Below are positions 1-8,026 of a DNA stretch of 32,689 nt, piece by piece (the first letter of the stretch is position 1; the number at the start of each line of letters is the position of its first letter). The stretch covers positions 1 through 32,689 of the forward strand of contig JBDSUJ010000015.1 in NCBI GenBank assembly GCA_039927815.1, given 5' to 3'. The position numbers were made by a program, and so were the translations under genes. This DNA comes from Croceibacterium_A sp039927815. GTDB lineage: Bacteria; Pseudomonadota; Alphaproteobacteria; Sphingomonadales; Sphingomonadaceae. Under the pieces are notes generated by a model that was not told where the DNA came from, made no database searches, and was given only the letters and a program-made list of their open reading frames with translations.

Positions 1-294
1 TCGGCTACAGTGCTCGCACTGCCCGCAGCTCTTGAACGGGATCACCGCCACGAGGTCGCCGGATTTGAGCCCGGTTACTTCGCTCCCGGCCGCGACCACT
101 TCACCAGCGAATTCGTGGCCGAGCACGTCGCCCGGCCGGCAGCCAAAGCCAGCGTCTTCGGTCATATGCAGGTCGCTGCCGCAAATCCCGCAGCGCCCCA
201 CCGCAACCACCACTTCGCCCGGCCCCGGCGCGGGATCGGGCCGGTCTTCGAGCGCAAGCGGCTGGTGCAGGCCCTGAAATGCAACTGCTTTCAT
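1..294 (-). CDS. Zinc-dependent alcohol dehydrogenase, MDR family (3' part off the window)
   Basis: Only the first 98 residues are in the window; the rest lies beyond position 1. It is the N-terminal GroES-like domain of a medium-chain zinc dehydrogenase, which oxidises an alcohol with NAD(P)+. Visible ligands are C38 in the GICGSDLH stretch and H60-E61 in GHE for the catalytic zinc, plus C90, C93 and C96, three of the four structural-zinc cysteines. The ATG overlaps the stop of the upstream dehydrogenase in an ATGA junction, so it is the last visible gene of the leftward catabolic operon. Sorbitol/threonine-type and aryl-alcohol-type MDR enzymes share these motifs, so the substrate cannot be told from this part. 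Confidence 0.9.
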   Translation of the reverse strand, partial: MKAVAFQGLHQPLALEDRPDPAPGPGEVVVAVGRCGICGSDLHMTEDAGFGCRPGDVLGHEFAGEVVAAGSEVTGLKSGDLVAVIPFKSCGQCEHCSR

Positions 295-1148
295 CGGTTG
301 AGCGGTTTGACGGGGCCCAGCTGCATGCCTCCATCGATCATCATGTGGGCACCCGTGATATAACTGCTCGCATCGCTCGCCAGCAAGAGAGCGAGGGGCT
401 TGATCTGCCAAGTTTCGGCCATCCGTCCGACCGGCACCAATTCGTCCCACGCAGCCTTGGCGGCGGGGTTCTTCTTGACCCAGCCGTCGCCGATATTGGT
501 CACGAACGGACCCGGCGCGATGGCGTTGACGCGGATGCCATAAGCGGCCAGCTCATACGCGGTGTGGCGCATGAAATGCTTCACCCCGGCCTTGGCGGCC
601 ATGTACGGCACGCCGACAATCGCTTCGTTGACCTCGGCGGCGTTGGAACTGGTGATGACGATGGCCCCTCCGCGGCGTCGCCCATCGGCTTTCGGCTTGT
701 TGACCTTCATCACCCGCGCCGCTTCGCGCACGGTGTGGAACACGCCGGTCAGATTTATGGCAATCGACTTGTACCACCGGTCGGGATCGTAAACGTCGAT
801 CTGGCCGTCGGGATTGCGGTCGCCCTCCGGCGTCCAGAAGCCGTTCCCGACATCGAGCCCGGCATTGGCGAAGGCGATGTCGCACCCGCCGTAAGCCAAG
901 ACGTGGTCGTCGAACGCCTTGGCCACTTGCGCCAGGTCGGACACGTCGCAGATCGCGAAACGCGCTTCGTACCCTTCATCGACCAGCCGCTGCGCCTCGC
1001 GCGCCGCTCCTTCGCCGTCGATGTCGGTCAGCGTGACCTTGGCCCCGGCCTCGGCCATGCATTCGGCATACGCGAGCCCGATCCCGCTCGCCGCCCCGGT
1101 GACCAGAGCCGAGCGGCCCGCGATGTCGAACTGCTCGAGTGTGTTCAC
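291..1148 (-). CDS. Short-chain dehydrogenase/reductase (SDR)
   Basis: A classical SDR of 285 residues, presumably NAD(P)-dependent oxidation or reduction of a carbonyl/alcohol in the cytoplasm. The cofactor motif TGAASGIG is at residues 17-24, the structural NAG at about 95-97, the catalytic Ser at 167/168 and the YMAAK pair at Tyr182/Lys186. The D-rich TDIDGEG after beta-2 favours NAD+ over NADP+. I chose the GTG at 1148, one base after the stop of the preceding cupin gene; a longer frame back to 1205 would overlap that gene and adds residues unlike an SDR. An insertion around residues 105-125 before helix F is slightly longer than in minimal SDRs. Sits between the cupin genes and the zinc alcohol dehydrogenase, so the two dehydrogenases may act on successive intermediates. 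Confidence 0.92.
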   Translation of the reverse strand: MNTLEQFDIAGRSALVTGAASGIGLAYAECMAEAGAKVTLTDIDGEGAAREAQRLVDEGYEARFAICDVSDLAQVAKAFDDHVLAYGGCDIAFANAGLDVGNGFWTPEGDRNPDGQIDVYDPDRWYKSIAINLTGVFHTVREAARVMKVNKPKADGRRRGGAIVITSSNAAEVNEAIVGVPYMAAKAGVKHFMRHTAYELAAYGIRVNAIAPGPFVTNIGDGWVKKNPAAKAAWDELVPVGRMAETWQIKPLALLLASDASSYITGAHMMIDGGMQLGPVKPLNR

Positions 1149-1149
1149 T

Positions 1150-1689
1150 TCACAGATACAGCTTCGGGTTGATGGCGATGCCGTTGTCGCGGCAGTGGCT
1201 TTCATAGTGGTCCATCATCCACCACACGTCGGCAGTTTGGACGAGCGTGCCTTGGTCGTCGTAGAATTCGATCGGGCCCTCCATCCACCCGAACAGCTTG
1301 ACCCCGTTGGGATGCTCGGTGACCAGGGTGTGGCTTTCCCCCGGCACTTCGAGGATCAACCCGCCGGGTGTCGCGACCCAATCGTATTCGAGATAGCGGA
1401 CGCTGCCTTCGAGGACGACCATGGTGATGGTGCCGCGATGAAAGTGGGTGCCGATGGTGCCGGGCCCTTTCACCCACAAGATGTTCGAGAACAAGTTGCG
1501 GCGCACGTCAAAGCTGAGGTGCTTGATCGCGGCATTCTCGCCGAACGGAACCCACGGGCTATCATCATCGGTCTGGGCGTCGATGTAGCGGCCGCCGGGC
1601 GAATGGCGGCGCACCAGATCGCCGTAGGGGAACTTGATGTCGACGATGGCCTTCTTGGTCGAAGGCGGGGCTTTCATCTGGGTAGCCAT
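1150..1689 (-). CDS. Cupin protein, 2,4'-dihydroxyacetophenone dioxygenase-like (second copy)
   Basis: A 179-residue single-domain cupin. The metal-binding cupin motifs are visible: THFHRGT gives H82 and H84, and VPGESHTLV gives E118 and H120. Family resemblance is to 2,4'-dihydroxyacetophenone dioxygenase, a non-haem iron enzyme of about the same length (~177 residues) that cleaves the ketone side chain of an aryl hydroxyketone to a carboxylate plus formate. It lies 12 bp after a second cupin of the same family and 1 bp before an SDR gene, inside the leftward operon. The sequence has clearly diverged from its neighbour outside the metal motifs, so the two probably differ in substrate or one is a partner subunit. 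Fold assignment is firm; the exact reaction is inference. Confidence 0.82.
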   Translation of the reverse strand: MATQMKAPPSTKKAIVDIKFPYGDLVRRHSPGGRYIDAQTDDDSPWVPFGENAAIKHLSFDVRRNLFSNILWVKGPGTIGTHFHRGTITMVVLEGSVRYLEYDWVATPGGLILEVPGESHTLVTEHPNGVKLFGWMEGPIEFYDDQGTLVQTADVWWMMDHYESHCRDNGIAINPKLYL

Positions 1690-1701
1690 GGCCGGGTCCT
1701 C

Positions 1702-2235
1702 TCAGCGGATAAGGGTGTCAACATATGCCGCGCCGATGCCGCAGCTCTCGTAATGCTCGCGCGCGGCTGTCATGTAATCGAACACGTCGTAATGCCCGAC
1801 CGTGTTGCCCTGTTCGTCAAGCCACATCAGCGGACCCGAGACGACGAAGAACACTTTCATCGGATCGCGGTGGTTATACGCAACCAGCGTGTGGCTCTCA
1901 CCCGGGGATTCGTAAATGAAGTCGCCCGCGGTGGCGGTCCATTCGTGCTCCAGATAGGCCCACTTGCCGCTGATGGTGTAAGCCCAGATCGGCTGCGGGT
2001 GATAATGCCGATTCACGATACACGGCTTCTTCGCCATCAGCACGTCGGCCCACATGTTGCGCGTTGGGCTGATCCACACCGGCTTGGAATAGACGTCCTC
2101 GACGATCGGCACCCACAACCGCTCGTCGCCCTCGGCGATCTTGGCCATGTAGGCTTCGGGCATCGCGCCGGGGCGCAAGGAATGCGGTACCGGCGCAGTG
2201 CCGGCCCAAGGTTCGGTGGTGGGGGCCTCAGGCAT
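1702..2235 (-). CDS. Cupin protein, 2,4'-dihydroxyacetophenone dioxygenase-like (first copy)
   Basis: A 177-residue cupin, the same length I recall for characterised 2,4'-dihydroxyacetophenone dioxygenase. Metal ligands are H77 and H79 in NRHYHPQP and E113/H115 in PGESHTL, with the LEHEWTATAGDFIYE stretch typical of this cupin subgroup before the second motif. Predicted role: iron-dependent oxidative C-C cleavage of an aryl or hydroxy ketone in the cytoplasm. It follows the MFS transporter gene by 15 bp and precedes the second cupin by 12 bp. A short Pro/Ala-rich N-terminus precedes the cupin core. Other small ring- or ketone-processing cupins (acetylacetone-cleaving type) are an alternative. 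Confidence 0.82.
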   Translation of the reverse strand: MPEAPTTEPWAGTAPVPHSLRPGAMPEAYMAKIAEGDERLWVPIVEDVYSKPVWISPTRNMWADVLMAKKPCIVNRHYHPQPIWAYTISGKWAYLEHEWTATAGDFIYESPGESHTLVAYNHRDPMKVFFVVSGPLMWLDEQGNTVGHYDVFDYMTAAREHYESCGIGAAYVDTLIR

Positions 2236-2250
2236 CGCGGTTCCTTTCGC

Positions 2251-3513
2251 TCAGGCGGCTTGCTGCAACGGGACGCGCCGCGCGAGCACGGCTGGAGCGG
2301 TCTCACGCAGGCCCATCGCGACAAACCCGCTGATCGTCGCCAGGATCATCAGCATCCACAGGAAGGTGGACGAACCGAACGCATCGTTCAGGACACCGGC
2401 GATCGGCGGGCCGAACACCCCGCCGAGAATCTCGCATGCGCCCATGGCGAGGCCGAGCACGGTCGCGTGATGGCGCGCGTCGAACGTCTCTGACGGGATC
2501 GTCGCCATGAAGATCGGGAACGTCCCGTTGACCATCCACCCGACGAAGAAGATCGCCGCCAGTACGACCGGCGAGCCGGTGTAGTACATCGCCGCCAGCG
2601 GACCGACCAGCGACAGGAACGGCAGCACCACCATTACCGGCTTGCGCCCGATCCGGTCGGACATGCCCGAAACGACGATCGAATAGATCGCCGCGGCAAT
2701 CCCCAGCGACCCCATCAACCAGCTCATCGTGCTTTCGTCGAACCCGCGAGTCTGGACCAGATAGAGCGGCAGGAATGCCCAGGTGATCACGAAGTGAGCC
2801 ACCATCAGCACGCCGACTACGACCGCGATCCACATGTTGCGCTCCTTCAACGCTTCCATGATCGTCATCTTGTGCTCGTCGACCGCCTGCTTGGGCAGCG
2901 GGACGGGCTCTTTAAGCATGAACCAGATGATCAATGCGCTGACGATGCCCGGCAACCCGGCAAGGTAGAACGATTCGCGCCAGCCGAACGTGAGCGCGAA
3001 CGCCACCAGCACCACCGGGGCAGCAAAGCTGCCGAGCAGGTTCGAGCCGAGGTTCTGCGCGACGCCCTGCGCCAGGCCGCGAAACTTGGGATCGACTTCG
3101 CTGGCCACCATCGCGTGGCTGATTGGCATGACCCCGCCCTCGGCCGCCCCCATCAGCAACCGCGCGCCCAGCAACAAGGCAAAGCTGGTCGCGAGGCCGG
3201 TCAGGAACGAGCAGGCCGAAAACGCCAGCGTGGCCAGCACCAGCAGGATCTTTCGCTTGCCGATCGAATCCGACAGCCGGCCGTAGAAGAAGGCAGCAAT
3301 CGCCCAGGTAAAGCTGAGGCCCGCGGCGATGATCCCGATCTGCGTCTGGCTAAGACCCAAGGCGGGTTGCATCTGCGGCATCAGCACGTTGACTGCCTGC
3401 CGGTCGAAGAACACGATCCCGAAATTCAAGCTGAGCAGGATAACCAGCAGGATCTGATACCCCCGCGAATTGTGCATCCAGTTTCCGTGCGTGGCCGAGA
3501 CGTTGGTTTGCAT
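2251..3513 (-). CDS. MFS transporter (organic/aromatic acid uptake type)
   Basis: A 420-residue major facilitator with about 12 predicted membrane helices. The cytoplasmic loop 2-3 motif appears as GRLSDSIGKRK and its C-half repeat as SGMSDRIGRKP. FFDRQAVNVLMPQMQPALG in the first helix region resembles the aromatic-acid/anion-cation symporter groups, in which an acidic residue in helix 1 takes part in proton coupling. I chose the ATG at 3513 because it falls 17 bp after the upstream stop; a longer frame to 3567 would overlap the VOC gene. Its place directly ahead of the two cupins suggests it imports the substrate they cleave. Confidence 0.9.
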   Translation of the reverse strand: MQTNVSATHGNWMHNSRGYQILLVILLSLNFGIVFFDRQAVNVLMPQMQPALGLSQTQIGIIAAGLSFTWAIAAFFYGRLSDSIGKRKILLVLATLAFSACSFLTGLATSFALLLGARLLMGAAEGGVMPISHAMVASEVDPKFRGLAQGVAQNLGSNLLGSFAAPVVLVAFALTFGWRESFYLAGLPGIVSALIIWFMLKEPVPLPKQAVDEHKMTIMEALKERNMWIAVVVGVLMVAHFVITWAFLPLYLVQTRGFDESTMSWLMGSLGIAAAIYSIVVSGMSDRIGRKPVMVVLPFLSLVGPLAAMYYTGSPVVLAAIFFVGWMVNGTFPIFMATIPSETFDARHHATVLGLAMGACEILGGVFGPPIAGVLNDAFGSSTFLWMLMILATISGFVAMGLRETAPAVLARRVPLQQAA

Positions 3514-3530
3514 GGTTCGATCCAATTTCG

Positions 3531-4076
3531 TCAGGCGAACGGGCGGACGGGATCGGACCCGTCCCAACCGTGCGAGGCTTCCCAGAAGCGGGTGAAAGTC
3601 TGATCCATGCCGGGCGTCACCGGCAGAAGTTCAAGAAAGCCGAGTTGCGGCCCGGTGCCGTTGTCGAGATAGACCACTTCGCCCCCGGTGGGCACGGCGG
3701 CGCGGAATGCCTCGACATAGCCGCGCGCCTGGTATGCGCGGCTTGCGGCGTCGACATCGGCGCAAGCCATGCCGAGGTGGTGAAAACCGTGACCGCGCAG
3801 ATCGATGGTTTCCTTGTAAACCGACGGCTGATCGTCGAGCGGCTGGATCAGTTCGATCAGCATGTGCCCGGCAAATCCCATCGCCAGCGTGATGTCGGCG
3901 GTGCTCTCGGCACCGCGATAAGTCTGCCCCGGCACCAGGAAGTGCGGCAGGACGAAGAACGGCCCGGCGCGCATGTCCGCCGCCCACCGCTCGATCGCAG
4001 CTTGCAAGTCGGGGACCACAAAGGCGGTCTGGGCGACGCCCCCCATCGGCTGGCCATAGCCAAGCGCGTCTGACAT
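3531..4076 (-). CDS. VOC/glyoxalase-fold protein
   Basis: A 181-residue protein of the vicinal oxygen chelate superfamily. It begins with GGVAQTAFVVPDLQAAIERW, the beta-alpha start of a first VOC module, and a second module begins near GFHHLGMACADVDAASRAY. The HHLG histidine and the acidic residues of the first module are candidate metal ligands. Family members include glyoxalases, extradiol dioxygenases and epimerases, so the reaction is unassigned. I chose the ATG at 4076 (MSDALGYG) over the one at 4088 because similar proteins begin close to the first strand. First gene of the leftward operon, 100 bp from the divergent aldolase start. Confidence 0.85.
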   Translation of the reverse strand: MSDALGYGQPMGGVAQTAFVVPDLQAAIERWAADMRAGPFFVLPHFLVPGQTYRGAESTADITLAMGFAGHMLIELIQPLDDQPSVYKETIDLRGHGFHHLGMACADVDAASRAYQARGYVEAFRAAVPTGGEVVYLDNGTGPQLGFLELLPVTPGMDQTFTRFWEASHGWDGSDPVRPFA

Positions 4077-4089
4077 GAACCTCTCCAAT

Positions 4090-4122
4090 GCCGGTGAACC
4101 GGCTTGCGCCTTGGCTCGCCAA
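4090..4122. promoter_or_regulatory. Palindromes in the divergent promoter
   Basis: Two short inverted repeats lie in the 100-bp gap between the divergent VOC and aldolase genes. The first is GCCGGT-GA-ACCGGC at 4090-4103 (perfect 6-2-6). The second is TTGGC-TC-GCCAA at 4111-4122 (perfect 5-2-5). Spacing and position suit operators for a dimeric repressor controlling both operons. No regulator gene is present in this part of the window. Confidence 0.4.
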
Positions 4123-4176
4123 TCGGCGCGACAAAGTCAATCACGCTATGTTAAAGCGCGCCGACAGGAGACGACG

Positions 4177-4932
4177 ATGGCCACGCAACTCAGGCGCAAT
4201 TCGCAGTGCAGTGAGGCCGAATGGGCCGCGCGGCAGGATCTGGCCGCCTGTTATCGCATCTTCGATATGCTCGGCTGGTCCGAATCAATTTATAACCACA
4301 TCACCGTGCGCGTTCCGGGTGAAGAGGCGTTCCTGATCAACCCGTTCGGCCTGCTGTGGTCCGAAGTCACCGCCTCCAACCTGATCAAGCTCGATAGTAA
4401 TGGAACAAAGCTCAGCGACAGCCCGCATCCCGTGAACCTGGCCGGCTTCACCCAGCATTCTGTGTTCCACCGCGAACTCGCGTGGGCGCACGCGATCGTT
4501 CACACGCACACCCCCGACACGATGGCCGTTTGCTCGAGCGAGGCCGGCCTGACCCCGACCAATTTCTACGCCTGCTTCTTCGACGGCAGCGTCGGCTATC
4601 ACGATTTCGAAGGCATCACCGTGCGCTCCGAAGAGGGCGAACGCCTGGTCGAGAACCTGGGCGACAACCGCGTGCTGATGCTGCGGAACCACGGTCCGGT
4701 GGTGATGGCCGAGACCATTCCGGCGATGTTCCTGAGTTACTACATGCTCCAGCGGGCGTGCGAAATTCAGGTCAAGACGGCGGCCTTGGGCGGCACGATC
4801 GTGGTACCCCCCGACGTGGTCGCGGTGCACCAGCGCGACCGCGACGAGATGCTGACGGCGGAGTTCGGCAAGCTCGACTTCGAAGCGTGGAAGCGAAAGC
4901 TCGACAAGATCGACCGCGGCTGGCGCGACTGA
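4177..4932 (+). CDS. Class II aldolase/adducin family protein
   Basis: A 251-residue protein of the class II (zinc) aldolase family related to fuculose-phosphate and ribulose-5-phosphate aldolases/epimerases. The zinc site shows as HTHTPD (H109, H111) with the third histidine in RNHGP (H172). Members cleave or rearrange hydroxy-carbonyl compounds through a metal-stabilised enediolate, and some act as decarboxylases on non-phosphorylated substrates. I chose the ATG at 4177 because an AGGAGA ribosome site sits just upstream and the family starts near here; the frame is open back to 4075 without a good site. First gene of the rightward operon, followed 2 bp later by a zinc-ribbon gene. Confidence 0.9.
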   Translation: MATQLRRNSQCSEAEWAARQDLAACYRIFDMLGWSESIYNHITVRVPGEEAFLINPFGLLWSEVTASNLIKLDSNGTKLSDSPHPVNLAGFTQHSVFHRELAWAHAIVHTHTPDTMAVCSSEAGLTPTNFYACFFDGSVGYHDFEGITVRSEEGERLVENLGDNRVLMLRNHGPVVMAETIPAMFLSYYMLQRACEIQVKTAALGGTIVVPPDVVAVHQRDRDEMLTAEFGKLDFEAWKRKLDKIDRGWRD

Positions 4933-4934
4933 CC

Positions 4935-5147
4935 GTGGCCACCACCACTTGCGCCAAGTGCGGCGGGCGAATGGAACCCGGCTTCGTCATCGATGTCAAC
5001 CGTAACGCGAACGGTGTCAGCAACTGGCTGGAAGGCCCGCCGGACAAGGCTTGGTACGGCCTGCGGCTGCGCGGCAAACGCAAGTTGCCGGTGGAGACCT
5101 GGCGCTGCACGCGCTGCGCATACCTCGAAAGCTACGCGCCCGAATGA
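4935..5147 (+). CDS. Small zinc-ribbon protein
   Basis: A 70-residue protein with two CxxC knuckles, CAKCGG near the N-terminus and WRCTRCAYLE near the C-terminus, separated by about 50 residues. The layout, with a basic loop and VETWRC before the second pair, resembles small stand-alone zinc-ribbon proteins of unknown function (DUF6487-like). The start is a GTG 2 bp after the aldolase stop. Its own stop overlaps the ATG of the [2Fe-2S] gene in an ATGA junction, so translation is probably coupled. I cannot assign a role; an accessory or metal-handling function for its neighbours is only suggested by position. Confidence 0.75.
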   Translation: MATTTCAKCGGRMEPGFVIDVNRNANGVSNWLEGPPDKAWYGLRLRGKRKLPVETWRCTRCAYLESYAPE

Positions 5148-5680
5148 CCGACCTGACCGTCAACGGCCGGCCGCTGCGTTTCGATTTGGACCCGCAGACA
5201 CCGTTGCTATGGGCCCTGCGCGACGCGGCCAACCTGACCGGAACCAAGTATGGCTGCGGCGTGGGCGATTGCGGCGCGTGCATGGTCATGGTCGACGGGG
5301 CGGCGCTGCGCAGCTGCCTGATCACACTGGCAGAAACCGAAGGGCGGCTGGTAACCACCATCGAAGGCCTGTCGCGCGACCGCTCGCACCCGGTCCAGCA
5401 GGCGCTGGTGGCCGAACAGGCAATCCAATGCGGTTTCTGCACGCCCGGGATCGCGATGGCGGCCGCCGCCTTGCTGGCGACGAACGCCGACCTGAGCGAG
5501 GACCAGATCAAGCACGCGATCGGCAATCTGTGCCGCTGCGGTGTCCATCCGCGGCTTGTCACCGCGATCCAGCGCGCGGGCCGCGTCGCGCGCCGGAGCG
5601 AAACCATCAGCGCAGCGCCTGCCCCCGGGATCGACCCGCGCGACGCCGCCGCTGCCGTGCCCGCGATGCAGGTGCGCTGA
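5144..5680 (+). CDS. [2Fe-2S] subunit of a xanthine-oxidase-family molybdenum hydroxylase (IorA/CoxS type)
   Basis: A 178-residue protein with both iron-sulfur domains of the small subunit of molybdenum hydroxylases. The plant-ferredoxin-like cluster is C38, C43, C46 and C58 (CGVGDCGAC...SC). The all-alpha cluster is C96, C99, C130 and C132 (CGFCTPG and CRCG). It would pass electrons from the molybdopterin subunit to an acceptor. The closest organisation is the isoquinoline 1-oxidoreductase alpha type, but with a C-terminal tail of about 25 Ala/Pro-rich residues. No molybdopterin-binding large subunit follows; the next gene is a convergent TonB receptor. It overlaps the zinc-ribbon gene by four bases. 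Confidence 0.92.
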   Translation: MTDLTVNGRPLRFDLDPQTPLLWALRDAANLTGTKYGCGVGDCGACMVMVDGAALRSCLITLAETEGRLVTTIEGLSRDRSHPVQQALVAEQAIQCGFCTPGIAMAAAALLATNADLSEDQIKHAIGNLCRCGVHPRLVTAIQRAGRVARRSETISAAPAPGIDPRDAAAAVPAMQVR

Positions 5681-5701
5681 AAATTTCCGGACTGGAGCGA
5701 C

Positions 5702-7783
5702 CTACAGTTTCAGCTTTGCGCTGACGGTTGCGGTAAGGGGTTCTCCCGGCTGGATGTTATTGTCGCCGTGCGCCGAGGCGTAATAGCCCGTGTCAAACAG
5801 GTTCTCGACGTTGAGCTGAAGCCCAAGAGCACTGCTGACATCGAAGAACACCGCGGCATCGACCCTGGCGTAAGCCGGCAGGACCACGGCATTGCTCAGC
5901 GACGTGAACTGCTCGGACTGATGGACCACGCCCGCCCCAATCCCGAACCGCTCGCTCAGGTCATAGCGCCCCCAGGCACTGACCTGGTGTTCGGGCAACT
6001 GCGCCAGCCGTCGCCCGGCCGGCGCCCCCGCGGTCGTGCTACGGATGTGGCCGTCAAGGTACGTGTAGCCGAGGCTGACCTGCAGACCCGGCGCCACTTC
6101 GCCCGCGAGGCTCGTCTCGAAGCCTGCCACGCGCGTTTCGCCGGTCAGTAGCACGAAGCCGGGATTGGCCGGATCGGGCGCTTGCGTATTCGCGCGATCA
6201 AGCCGAAAAACTGCAGCGGTGAACAGCAACTCGGGGCGGATGGCCCATTTGACCCCGGTTTCGATGTTCTTGAACGTCTCCGGATCGAGCGCAGCTGTCA
6301 GCGGGCTCAGCACGCTGAACTGGTCTCCCGACTGCGGCAGGAAGCTTTCCGAATAGCTGGCGTAAAGCGACAAGTAGGGGCGCGGTTTAAGGATCGCGCC
6401 GAACCGCGGGCTCAGCCCTTCGTCCGCACGAGTCAGGGCAAACCCGGTGATGAGGTTGGTGGTCGCGATGTCGAAGCGATCGAAACGGACCCCGGCGACC
6501 AGTTGCAGGATGCCGATGTCGAGCTGGTCTTGCGCATAGGCCGACAACGTCGAGAGTTTGGACCGGCTGGTGCTCTGCGGCACCAGCGTGAAGGCCGGGA
6601 TCGAGATGGTCCGCGCCAAGGGCACGGTGACCATCGTGAGCGCACCGAAGCGGGCGTTGTTGCGCCGGGCCGAACTGTCCTGGTTGCCGGCCTCGCCGCC
6701 GAGCAGGAGCGTATGAGGGAGCCCGCCCGTGTCGAACTGGGCGACAAAGTTGATCTGGCCGATCAGGTTCTCGCGCGTGTTGCCACTTTCATACCCCTGC
6801 AACCGGGCGGTCGTGGCGGTCGCGCCGACCGGTTCGATATTGCCATAGAACTTGTCATATCTCGCGTACTGAACCCTGCCGTTGACGCTGATGGCGTCCG
6901 CTAGCTCGTGGTCGATGCTGACCCGGCCGATATGCACCCGGGCGAAGCTGTCGTTGAAGATCGGATCGCCGAAGAACGTTTGCTCATAACCCGCCAGCGG
7001 CCGGCCGTTCAGTGATGGCAGGCCACGATCGGTAACGCGCCTGTCATCGTCGTACGAATATGTCGCGGTCACACGCGTACGCGGGCCGAGCAGGGCCGAC
7101 ATCGTCGGGCTAACGCCGATGAACCGCCCGTTGTAAACGTCGCGACTGTTGGCGAAGTGTTCGTAAGTCGCGTTGACCCGACCTGCGATCCCGTCGACCA
7201 GCGGTTGGTTGATGTCGGCGGCGACATCGAAGGCGCCGTAGAGGTCGCCTGAACCCTGAAGCTGCGCGAACATGGCCATCGGGTCGGCCTTTTTGCTCAC
7301 CCGGTTGATGACCCCGCCGCCGCCGCCGCGGCCGAAAATCAATGCGTTGGCCCCCTTGAGGACCTCGATGCGCTCGATGTTGTAAAGCGGGCGATAGTAC
7401 TGCGCGTCATCACGCAGCTCGTCGAGAAAGAAGTCGGCGGTGCTCGACTGACCGCGAATAAACACCTGGTCGCGGTGGCCCTCGCCGGTATCGAGAGTCA
7501 CGCCAGGCACATAGCGCAGTGCATCGTTGAGTCCGTGGACATTCTGGTCATCGAGTTGCTCACGGGTGATGACGGTTATGGCCTGGGGCACATCGATGAG
7601 GGGGGTCGGGGTTTTGGTCGCGGTCGAACCGTCGTCGCTCCGATAGCCATCCGCTTTAGCTGTCACGACGATGTTCCCGACCGAAGCCTCAGCCTCCGCA
7701 CTTACATCAGCAAGGGCAGGTGGGGTGACGACCATGAGTGTGATCAGCGCGGTGGTACGCACGAGTTCACTGAACTTCATCAA
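5702..7783 (-). CDS. TonB-dependent siderophore-type receptor
   Basis: A 693-residue outer-membrane receptor of the ferric-siderophore (FhuA/FpvA-like) group. A signal peptide covers about residues 1-25 (ending PPALA), then a TonB-box-like NIVVTA segment. The plug domain carries VITREQLDDQNVHGLNDALRY, VFIRGQSS and VEVLKGANALIFGRGGGGGVINRVSKK, followed by a beta-barrel ending in a short terminal strand (SAKLKL). The last residue is Leu rather than the usual Phe/Trp. A GGAG site lies 10 bp before the first of two consecutive ATG codons. A Fur-box-like palindrome lies about 47 bp upstream, consistent with iron control. It converges on the [2Fe-2S] gene with a 21-bp gap. Substrate unknown. Confidence 0.93.
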   Translation of the reverse strand: MMKFSELVRTTALITLMVVTPPALADVSAEAEASVGNIVVTAKADGYRSDDGSTATKTPTPLIDVPQAITVITREQLDDQNVHGLNDALRYVPGVTLDTGEGHRDQVFIRGQSSTADFFLDELRDDAQYYRPLYNIERIEVLKGANALIFGRGGGGGVINRVSKKADPMAMFAQLQGSGDLYGAFDVAADINQPLVDGIAGRVNATYEHFANSRDVYNGRFIGVSPTMSALLGPRTRVTATYSYDDDRRVTDRGLPSLNGRPLAGYEQTFFGDPIFNDSFARVHIGRVSIDHELADAISVNGRVQYARYDKFYGNIEPVGATATTARLQGYESGNTRENLIGQINFVAQFDTGGLPHTLLLGGEAGNQDSSARRNNARFGALTMVTVPLARTISIPAFTLVPQSTSRSKLSTLSAYAQDQLDIGILQLVAGVRFDRFDIATTNLITGFALTRADEGLSPRFGAILKPRPYLSLYASYSESFLPQSGDQFSVLSPLTAALDPETFKNIETGVKWAIRPELLFTAAVFRLDRANTQAPDPANPGFVLLTGETRVAGFETSLAGEVAPGLQVSLGYTYLDGHIRSTTAGAPAGRRLAQLPEHQVSAWGRYDLSERFGIGAGVVHQSEQFTSLSNAVVLPAYARVDAAVFFDVSSALGLQLNVENLFDTGYYASAHGDNNIQPGEPLTATVSAKLKL

Positions 7784-7829
7784 TTAGGGACTCCAATATT
7801 GAGAACGAGTTGCAAGAGGCTTCCTCCTA

Positions 7830-7846
7830 TTGCGAGTCGTTAGCAA
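7830..7846 (-). promoter_or_regulatory. Fur-box-like palindrome upstream of the TonB receptor
   Basis: TTGCGAGTCGTTAGCAA is an imperfect 17-bp palindrome centred about 55 bp upstream of the receptor start. It fits the 7-1-7 layout of Fur-type boxes and, within that layout, resembles TGCNAATNATTNGCA at 10 of 12 specified positions. Iron-responsive repression is inferred from this and from the receptor type. Confidence 0.5.
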
Positions 7847-8026
7847 GTAGCAAGCGTTTGTTTTCTGATGGTGTCCGGAGCCCTTGAGGCGGCATCCGAA
7901 AGCGCCTGACAATCCAAGCACTTTGACCCTGAGCGGGGCAGCCAGACCGACACGCTTGCAATGGCAGGACATATTTGCCAGTCCGGCTATCCGTCCGCCG
8001 GACACTAGGGAGCTTTGGCCAAATCC

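Noticed and set aside
279..1172. 297-residue plus-strand frame opposite the SDR
   Set aside because: The opposite strand carries a complete SDR with all catalytic motifs; this frame shows no domain.
919..2493. 524-residue plus-strand frame across the left operon
   Set aside because: It is the antisense of the SDR, two cupins and part of the MFS gene; the composition is His/Arg/Asp-rich as expected for a GC-rich shadow.
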